Source: JAYEJW01 sp034716535
GTDB lineage: Bacteria; Pseudomonadota; Gammaproteobacteria; Chromatiales; Chromatiaceae
Assembly: GCA_034716535.1 (NCBI GenBank)
Contig: JAYEJW010000360.1
Span: 1 to 10,096 of the forward strand
Length of the DNA stretch: 10,096 nt
Direction of reading: 5' to 3'
Below are positions 6,281 to 10,096 of this stretch, in pieces. The notes under the pieces are model-generated. The model saw nothing but the letters and a program-made list of their open reading frames with translations, was not told the origin of the DNA and did no database searches. Every line of letters begins with the position of its first letter. Within the stretch, counting starts at the first letter, position 1. A program made the position numbers and the translations under genes.

Positions 6281-6501
6281 TCGAAGAGCTTTCCAACGTC
6301 GTGTTGACCAAGGACATCGAAGCCAACGGTCTTCGGATGGGCGATGTCGGTACGGTCGTGATGGTCCACGCGAATGGCGCCGCCTACGAGGTCGAGTTCA
6401 TGACACTCCGCGGAGATACCTTGGCTGTGCTCACGCTATCAGCCGACCATGTCCGCCCCGTCGATTCCCGCGAGATCGCCCATGTCCGGAAAGTCGCCTG
6501 A
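6277..6501 (+). CDS. DUF4926 family protein, copy B
   Basis: The 74-residue protein begins MIEELSNVVLTKDIEANGL and continues with GDVGTVV, AAYEVEFMTL, LAVLTLSADHVRPV and REIAHVRKVA, the complete DUF4926 domain. This small beta-rich (SH3-like, by its strand pattern) family is usually paired with DUF6883 or other small partners and is suspected to be an antitoxin-like component. The start overlaps the stop of the DUF6883 gene (ATGA), and AGGAGA at 6265-6270 provides a ribosome site 6 bases upstream. It is intact. Relative to copy D it differs at several positions in the middle (VVMVHANG against VEMVYAHG). The conserved tail repeat follows directly. Confidence 0.85.
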   Translation: MIEELSNVVLTKDIEANGLRMGDVGTVVMVHANGAAYEVEFMTLRGDTLAVLTLSADHVRPVDSREIAHVRKVA

Positions 6502-6587
6502 TTGCGCTTCCGACGGACCTTCCCTGACAGGGCGGGACGCATCGGCGTCGTTTAAGGATCTGACCCCTTTGCCCTCATGACATAGCC
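6502..6587. repeat. DUF4926 tail repeat before the MntA-HepT pair
   Basis: Positions 6502-6574 are homologous to 5283-5355, 7837-7912 and 8188-8260, all following a DUF4926 stop or former stop. The unit ends in GGATCTGACCCCTTTGCCC (6556-6574). The MntA-like ATG follows 13 bp later, so this module was joined right at the edge of the repeat and may take its promoter from it. Confidence 0.6.
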
Positions 6588-6893
6588 ATGAGACCGAAGC
6601 TGAACCTTGATGATCGCACGCTCGCGGGTTTTTGCGAACGCCATCATATTCGCCGACTTGCTCTGTTCGGTTCCCACTTGAAGGGCACGGCCCGACCGGA
6701 TAGCGATCTAGATCTCTTGGTCGACTTCGAACCGGGTCGGAAACCAGGTTTACTCGCGTTGGCGGCCATGGAGGCGGAGCTCTCCGACTTGCTGGGCGGG
6801 CGTGAGGTCGACCTGCGCACTCCGCAGGACCTCTCCCGCTACTTTCGAGAGGAGGTCACGAGTACTGCCGTGGTGCAATATGCACGCCGATGA
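6588..6893 (+). CDS. mntA: MntA-type nucleotidyltransferase antitoxin
   Basis: The 101-residue protein is a minimal nucleotidyltransferase. LFGSHLKGTARPDSDLDLLVDF holds the exact GSX10DXD motif (Gly28-Ser29 and Asp40-Asp42), and REVDLRTP (about 72-79) provides the third acidic residue. In characterised MntA-HepT systems this enzyme neutralises the HEPN toxin by transferring AMP units to a tyrosine next to its active site. The 3' end overlaps the HEPN gene by 14 bp, the normal arrangement. There is no obvious ribosome site before the ATG at 6588; the GGATCTGACC-type repeat lies immediately upstream. Length and motifs suggest a working gene. Confidence 0.88.
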   Translation: MRPKLNLDDRTLAGFCERHHIRRLALFGSHLKGTARPDSDLDLLVDFEPGRKPGLLALAAMEAELSDLLGGREVDLRTPQDLSRYFREEVTSTAVVQYARR

Positions 6894-7212
6894 CCGCGTG
6901 CGCGTCCTGCACATGATCGACGCAGGCGAGGCTGCCTTGCAGTTCATCGCTGGTCGTTCGCGTGCCGATCTGGATGACGACCGTATGCTCTTGTTCGCCT
7001 CGGTCCGCGCAGTCGAAGTGATCGGCGAGGCCGCCAGCAAGATCTCGGAAGACGCCCGATCAGCTAACAAGCACCTTCCCTGGACGGCCATCGTGGGCAT
7101 GAGAAATAGGCTGGTACACGGCTACTTCGATATCGACACCGATATCGTCTGGAGAACGGTAACTGAGGAGATTCCGGATTTACTGTCCCGACTCAGGGAG
7201 ATTGTCGAATAG
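6880..7212 (+). CDS. hepT: HepT-type HEPN ribonuclease toxin
   Basis: The 110-residue all-helical protein carries the HEPN signature RNRLVHGY: Arg75, His80 and Tyr82 in RX4HXY form, with the preceding WTAIVGM segment typical of HepT. The arginine and histidine are the RNase residues, and the tyrosine is the one modified by MntA in studied systems. The ATG at 6880 is chosen because the protein then starts at the normal family position and overlaps the MntA-like gene by 14 bp, suggesting translational coupling. The domain is complete, ending LLSRLREIVE. Both partners retain their key residues, so this pair is probably the healthiest module in the cluster. Confidence 0.88.
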   Translation: MHADDRVRVLHMIDAGEAALQFIAGRSRADLDDDRMLLFASVRAVEVIGEAASKISEDARSANKHLPWTAIVGMRNRLVHGYFDIDTDIVWRTVTEEIPDLLSRLREIVE

Positions 7213-7386
7213 GAGGCGCCAGGAGATGGCCCCATTTGCCCGGGCGAGACTGCCTGTACGAGATGGTGGATTGCAAGACCCAACCCCGACTTCGCGACAA
7301 CCCCGACTTCGCGAACCCCCTCGATTTTCTCGTTGCATCAGGCGGTTGGGCTAAAGTCAGTGCCATTCGGATCCGACCCCTTTACC
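7213..7386. other. Spacer with 17-bp tandem duplication and repeat motif
   Basis: After the HepT stop there is AGGAGG (7211-7216) and an ATG at 7226 that could start a 42-residue Arg/Pro-rich peptide; it resembles nothing known to me and is not called as a gene. CAACCCCGACTTCGCGA occurs twice in tandem (7281-7297, 7298-7314). The segment ends with the dispersed motif GGATCCGACCCCTTTACCC (7369-7387), directly abutting the DUF433 remnant. Confidence 0.45.
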
Positions 7387-7387
7387 C

Positions 7388-7484
7388 GACCTATCCCTAT
7401 CTCGAACCCGATGACATCGCACAGGCGCTCAGCTACGCGGCGTGGCGCGCGGAGGAGGTCGAGACCGCGATCCGGCATGCATGA
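7388..7484 (+). pseudogene. DUF433 antitoxin, C-terminal remnant
   Basis: The frame reads YPYLEPDDIAQALSYAAWRA and ends at a TGA (7482-7484). That is the C-terminal helix-turn-helix end of DUF433 antitoxins, whose normal partner is a DUF5615 PIN-like toxin. The toxin's ATG overlaps this stop as ATGA, which preserves the original operon joint. The first half of DUF433 is missing and is replaced by the GGATCCGACCCCTTTACCC motif and foreign sequence. The frame stays open further upstream by chance, so a fused peptide is possible but unlikely to work. Confidence 0.7.
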
Positions 7485-7836
7485 AACTGCTGCTCGACAT
7501 GAAACTTTCGCCCGGCTGGGTAACGGTTGTGGAAGCTCAGGGATGGCATGCAACGCGCTTGTATTTTGTCGGGCCGCTGGAGGCCCCGGAACGCTCAGAT
7601 CATGCTGTGGGCGAAGGAGCGCGGATATTGCGTCGTGACCAACGATCTGGATTTCAGCGCAATCTTGGCCGCAACGCGCGCGGAAGGTTCCGAGATGGTC
7701 TGCGCGCATGGTGCCGCCTACGAGGTGGAGTTCATGACGCTCAGCGGAGAATACCTTGGCTGTGCTCACGCTATCAGCCGACCATGTCCGCCCCGTCGAC
7801 TCCCGCGAGATCGCGCATGCCCGGAAAGTCGCCTTA
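7481..7836 (+). pseudogene. DUF5615::DUF4926 fusion pseudogene, copy C
   Basis: It starts with a good DUF5615 (PIN-like) N-terminus, MKLLLDMKLSPGWVTVVEA, including the acidic residue in LLLDM that belongs to the putative metal site. It runs to YFVGPLEAP and shifts frame at about 7588-7592 (GGAACGC, where GGACGC would stay in frame). It goes on as AQIMLWAKERGYCVVTNDL and DFSAILAATRAEG. At 7692 it passes into DUF4926 residue 28 onward (EMVCAHGAAYEVEF). A further extra A at 7750-7751 breaks the frame again, and the former stop is TTA (7834-7836) instead of TGA, so this last part reads in frame into copy D. The parent DUF5615 C-terminus is lost. Compared with copy A it has no MITE and an intact start. 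Confidence 0.8.
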
Positions 7837-7912
7837 TTGCGCTTCCGACGGACCTTCTCTGACAGGGTGGGACGCATCGGCGTCGTTTTAGGATCCGACC
7901 CTCCCTTTACCC
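7837..7912. repeat. DUF4926 tail repeat, copy C
   Basis: This is the same 75-bp tail as after the other copies, ending GGATCCGACCCTCCCTTTACCC with a small insertion in the motif. After 12 further bases the sequence switches to the C-terminal end of a DUF6883 gene. Confidence 0.6.
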
Positions 7913-7924
7913 TTGGCTCGCAGG

Positions 7925-7966
7925 CCGCGTTTGGCGACCACCTATCCGGCAGGAGACAAGCTATGA
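7925..7966 (+). pseudogene. DUF6883 C-terminal remnant (last 13 codons)
   Basis: CCGCGTTTGGCGACCACCTA and the bases after it read PRLATTYPAGDKL and stop at TGA 7964-7966, matching PRLVTAYPAGDNQ of the intact DUF6883 gene at 6239-6280. The ATGA overlap with the following DUF4926 gene is kept. The rest of DUF6883 is gone, so copy D is a pair that lost its first gene. Confidence 0.7.
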
Positions 7967-8187
7967 TCGAAGAGCTTTCCGACGTCGTATTGACCAAGGA
8001 CATCGAAGCCAACGGTCTTCGGGCGGGCGATGCCGGTACGGTTGAGATGGTCTACGCGCATGGTGCCGCCTACGAGGTCGAGTTCATGACGTTCGGCGGA
8101 AATATGCTGGCTGTGCTCACGCTATCAGCTGACCATGTTCGCCCCGTCGAATCCCGCGAGATCGCGCATGTCCGGAAAGTCGCCTGA
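7963..8187 (+). CDS. DUF4926 family protein, copy D
   Basis: This is a full-length 74-residue DUF4926 protein starting MIEELSDVVLTKDIEANGL, with AGGAGA (7951-7956) 6 bases before the ATG and all family segments present (GTVEMV, AAYEVEFMTF, LAVLTLSADHVRPV, HVRKVA). Upstream, in frame, lie the broken copy C and a lost stop, so the open frame extends back to about 7756. The ATG at 7963 is favoured by its ribosome site and by the exact match to copy B. No DUF6883 partner remains next to it, so it is an orphan and could only act with the partner encoded at 5936 or serve as a solo antitoxin. Function is inferred from pairing only. Confidence 0.8.
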   Translation: MIEELSDVVLTKDIEANGLRAGDAGTVEMVYAHGAAYEVEFMTFGGNMLAVLTLSADHVRPVESREIAHVRKVA

Positions 8188-8628
8188 TTGCGCTTCCGAC
8201 GGGCCTTCGCTGACAGGGCAGGACGCATCGGCGTCGTTTTGGGACCCGACCCCGTTACCCCGCGACCCCGTTACCCCGAAGGCTGGACCATGCGGGCATC
8301 CGTACATTCGCTAACGGTCCTTCGGCTCGACCCAAAACAGTACGATGCTAGACCAGACCCTCAAGACTGAGACCCTCAAGACTGCTCTAGACCAGACCCT
8401 CAAGACTGCTCCTAGACCAGACCCTCAAGACTGCTCAAGACTGTATCGCGCTTGGGTGGCCATGGGGTTATCCTCCTACTAGCACGTGGAGGGAGCTAGT
8501 GTCACGGGCTTAGCGACACGCGCCGTGCACGATGATCATGATGACCGCAACACACAGTGTAACGAATCCCCCGCGACCTTGATCCGTACCCTCCGGGTGA
8601 AAAGAGAACGATTGGGACAGGCTGGGAC
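8188..8628. other. Non-coding stretch with tail repeat, tandem repeat and hairpin
   Basis: Positions 8188-8260 are the DUF4926 tail, ending GGGACCCGACCCCGTTACCC. The last part, CGACCCCGTTACCC, is then duplicated at 8263-8276. A tandem repeat array follows at 8348-8443. An inverted repeat, ACTAGC (8478-8483) / GCTAGT (8495-8500), lies further on. No plausible gene is present. The last 100 bp should hold the promoter of the TIR gene, but no clear boxes or strong ribosome site are visible. Confidence 0.5.
8348..8443. repeat. Tandem repeat array, 24-bp unit
   Basis: A unit of the form CTAGACCAGACCCTCAAGAC plus TGCT occurs complete at 8387-8410 and 8412-8435 and nearly complete at 8348-8369. Partial units lie at 8371-8386 (GACCCTCAAGACTGCT) and 8436-8443 (CAAGACTG). 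There are no spacers, so it is not a CRISPR. It sits between the toxin-antitoxin cluster and the TIR gene and looks like replication-slippage expansion. Confidence 0.85.
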
Positions 8629-9390
8629 ATGGCAGACATCTTCATCAGCTACTCGCAGAAGGACCGGGCGTGGGTCCGGCAACTCGTCGACGCGCTGACC
8701 GCCGAGGGATACAAGGTCTGGTGGGACCCCAAGGTCCGCTCGGGCGAGCCCTTCGACGAAGCGATCGAACGCAAGCTGAAACAAGTTCGCTGCGTTGTGG
8801 CCGTGTGGTCAACCAATGCGGTGATTTCGAGATGGGTAAGGGCGGAAGCCGCGTGGGCGGCAGACCGGGACAAGGTCGTCTCCATTCGGATCGAGGACGA
8901 TCTGGACTTGCCGCTCAAGTTCTACCTTATCCACACCGAACGCATGGTGGCTTGGGATGGTTCGCGGGAAGCCGTCGCGTTTTGCAAGCTCGTCGAAGAC
9001 ATCCGAGCGGTCGCCAGTGCACCAAAGCCCGTGATGGATAATTCGGGGCGCACGAGCGATTTAGCGGCGGAAAACAATCGAGATCGGAGCGAGGCGTCGT
9101 CTGAGTCCGTCCAGGATGACCGGCCTTTTTCCCGCTTTCGTAAAGATCTGTTGATTACCCGGAAACAGAAAACTTCCGGTGGAAAAGTCTATATCATCAC
9201 CGATCCGAAGTCCGGCGAATATTACGAACTCGATGAGGCAACGTTTTTTCTTTTTCAGTCGCTCGACGGCGTCTGTACCGCAACTCAACTTGTTTCAAGA
9301 TTCAACGTCTTTTTCGGCAAATCTATAACGACGGATGAACTTCACCAATTTTTTCAATTCGCCAGAAAATTAGGACTTCTTGAAAACTAA
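8629..9390 (+). CDS. TIR-domain protein with C-terminal PqqD-like domain
   Basis: The 253-residue protein has two domains. Residues 1-130 are a bacterial TIR domain: DIFISYSQKD at the first strand, GYKVWWDPKVRSGEPF as box 2/BB loop, CVVAVWSTNAVISRWVRAEA with a conserved glutamate (Glu73) in the position of the NADase catalytic residue, and the RMVAW end. Such TIR domains cleave NAD or make signal nucleotides in anti-phage systems. After a hydrophilic linker (about 135-170), residues 172-253 read like a PqqD-type winged helix: DPKSGEYYELDEATFFLF, then SLDGVCTATQLVSRFNVFFG and FFQFARKLGLLEN. Domains of this kind bind peptide leaders in RiPP pathways and occur in some peptidase proteins. The C-terminal part is visibly AT-richer than the TIR part, suggesting a domain gained by fusion. 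No partner gene is next to it. The second-domain assignment is tentative. Confidence 0.8.
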   Translation: MADIFISYSQKDRAWVRQLVDALTAEGYKVWWDPKVRSGEPFDEAIERKLKQVRCVVAVWSTNAVISRWVRAEAAWAADRDKVVSIRIEDDLDLPLKFYLIHTERMVAWDGSREAVAFCKLVEDIRAVASAPKPVMDNSGRTSDLAAENNRDRSEASSESVQDDRPFSRFRKDLLITRKQKTSGGKVYIITDPKSGEYYELDEATFFLFQSLDGVCTATQLVSRFNVFFGKSITTDELHQFFQFARKLGLLEN

Positions 9391-9440
9391 GGCGCATTAT
9401 ACCGCGCTCATCTGCGATTTTCGTTGAGGATGCTTGTGTA

Positions 9441-9457
9441 ACCAGCTGAAAGCTGGT
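9441..9457. promoter_or_regulatory. Perfect hairpin upstream of the transposase
   Basis: ACCAGCT (9441-9447), GAA, AGCTGGT (9451-9457) form a perfect 7-bp hairpin just ahead of the IS630-family gene. TTGTGT (9434-9439) and TATGAT (9459-9464) flank it with promoter-like boxes 19 bp apart, so it may lie inside the transposase promoter or at the element's left end. The role is inferred. Confidence 0.35.
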
Positions 9458-9471
9458 GTATGATCCCCCGC

Positions 9472-10096
9472 ATGCTCGACTACACGCTCCCAGCGGAAAA
9501 ACTCGCCGAACTGCGCGCTGTGCACCGCAGCACGCGCGACAAGCGCGAGGCCGATCGCATCAAGGCGGTCGTGCTGCTTGCCACCGGTTGGACGGCGGAG
9601 CAAGTCGCCGAAGTTCTGCTGATCGATCCCAATACCGTTCGCAACCATTTCAAGCGCTACCACCAAGGCGGCCTCAAGGCGTTGGGCCATGTCGCCTTTC
9701 GCGGCAGCGTGTGCTCGCTCGACGATGAGCAACAGGCCGTTCTCGACCTGCACTTGCAGGCGAACCTCTACCTCACCGCCAAAGCGATCGCCCGCTGGGT
9801 GGAGGAAACCTTCGCGGTGTCCTACACCGAGAGCGGCATGACCGCTGTGCTTCACCGCCTCGGCTACGTCTACAAGAAACCGAGACTGGTGCCCGGCAAG
9901 GCCGACGCAACCGCTCAAGAGGAGTTCCTGGCCGCGTACGAAAAGCTCAAGCAAGACAAGGGCGAAGACGACCCCTTGTACTTTATGGACGCCGTCCATC
10001 CGCAGCACAATCCGGTGATCGCGTGCGGTTGGATCAAGCGTGGCCAGAACAAAGAGGTTCGCTCCAACACCGGTCGGCGACGCGTCAACATCAACG
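9472..10096 (+). CDS. IS630-family transposase, cut by the window end
   Basis: The open frame runs to the window edge with 208 codons visible. The N-terminal part is a helix-turn-helix region (DRIKAVVLLATGWTAEQVAE, then NTVRNHFKRYHQGGLKAL), followed by the linker and second HTH (TAKAIARWVEETFAVSYTES, then LHRLGYVYKKP). Then comes FMDAVHPQHNP, whose Asp173 is the first residue of the DDE catalytic triad; the other two lie outside the window. This order is that of IS630 (Tc1/mariner-related) transposases, which insert at TA. ATG at 9472 is used; an in-frame ATG at 9460 would add four residues. The left terminal inverted repeat should lie in 9391-9459, but cannot be defined without the right end. 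Confidence 0.9.
   Translation, partial: MLDYTLPAEKLAELRAVHRSTRDKREADRIKAVVLLATGWTAEQVAEVLLIDPNTVRNHFKRYHQGGLKALGHVAFRGSVCSLDDEQQAVLDLHLQANLYLTAKAIARWVEETFAVSYTESGMTAVLHRLGYVYKKPRLVPGKADATAQEEFLAAYEKLKQDKGEDDPLYFMDAVHPQHNPVIACGWIKRGQNKEVRSNTGRRRVNIN

Larger units (their letters stand above)
9391..10096 (+). mobile_element. IS630-family insertion sequence (left part)
   Basis: The transposase frame and its upstream leader mark the left part of an IS630-family element that continues past the window. Its exact left boundary is not resolved; it lies between the TIR stop at 9390 and the hairpin at 9441. It sits only about 80 bp after the TIR gene, so insertion may have cut off genes once co-transcribed with it. 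Confidence 0.65.

Noticed and set aside
7226..7354. A 42-codon frame after the HepT gene with AGGAGG upstream
   Set aside because: The product is Arg/Pro-rich, covers a recent 17-bp tandem duplication and matches no family I know; too weak to call a gene.
8348..8443. Short repeats that might be a CRISPR array
   Set aside because: Units are directly adjacent or partial, with no unique spacers and no cas genes nearby.
9397..10008. Long - strand frame opposite the transposase
   Set aside because: It mirrors a clearly recognisable IS630-family transposase on the + strand.

Overview
The window looks like a chromosomal accessory region of a high-GC proteobacterium. An rtcA-type RNA cyclase, a DsrE-family protein, GFA, DUF427 and Sel1 proteins, and several VapBC-like or DUF-type toxin-antitoxin families together suggest a gammaproteobacterium, perhaps near the purple sulfur bacteria. 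That placement is an inference from gene content only; there is no rRNA or other marker.

Left part (1-4736) holds mostly intact, ordinary-looking genes. An RNA 3'-phosphate cyclase (rtcA, + strand) converges on and overlaps a four-gene block on the - strand. Transcribed right to left, that block is a secreted DsrE-like protein, a thiol-dioxygenase-like cupin, a secreted Sel1-repeat protein and a DUF427 protein. The cupin and Sel1 genes overlap by GTGA. About 600 bp without a convincing gene follow, then a GFA-family zinc protein whose stop codon lies inside a perfect 12-bp inverted repeat.

Middle part (about 4811-8260) is a toxin-antitoxin graveyard with some survivors. Apparently intact are a DUF6883-DUF4926 pair with ATGA overlap, an MntA-HepT pair with textbook GSX10DXD and RX4HXY motifs, and a second DUF4926 gene. 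Broken pieces include two copies of a DUF5615 (PIN-like) gene fused part-way into a DUF4926 gene. Both copies share the same fusion junction and both are frameshifted. One is also interrupted by a 114-bp MITE-like element with an 8-bp target duplication. Other remnants are the C-terminal end of a DUF433 antitoxin, the first 18 or so codons of a ribbon-helix-helix antitoxin with its palindromic operator, an N-terminal cardiolipin synthase fragment and the last codons of another DUF6883 gene. Each DUF4926 copy is followed by the same tail of about 75 bp ending in a GGATCCGACCCCTTTACCC-like motif. The array therefore probably grew and decayed by homologous recombination between copies.

Right part (8261-10096) starts with a short-period tandem repeat and a non-coding stretch. 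Next comes a TIR-domain gene whose C-terminal third is an AT-richer PqqD-like (winged-helix, RRE-like) domain, an unusual pairing that could be a small defence effector. The window ends inside an IS630-family transposase gene.
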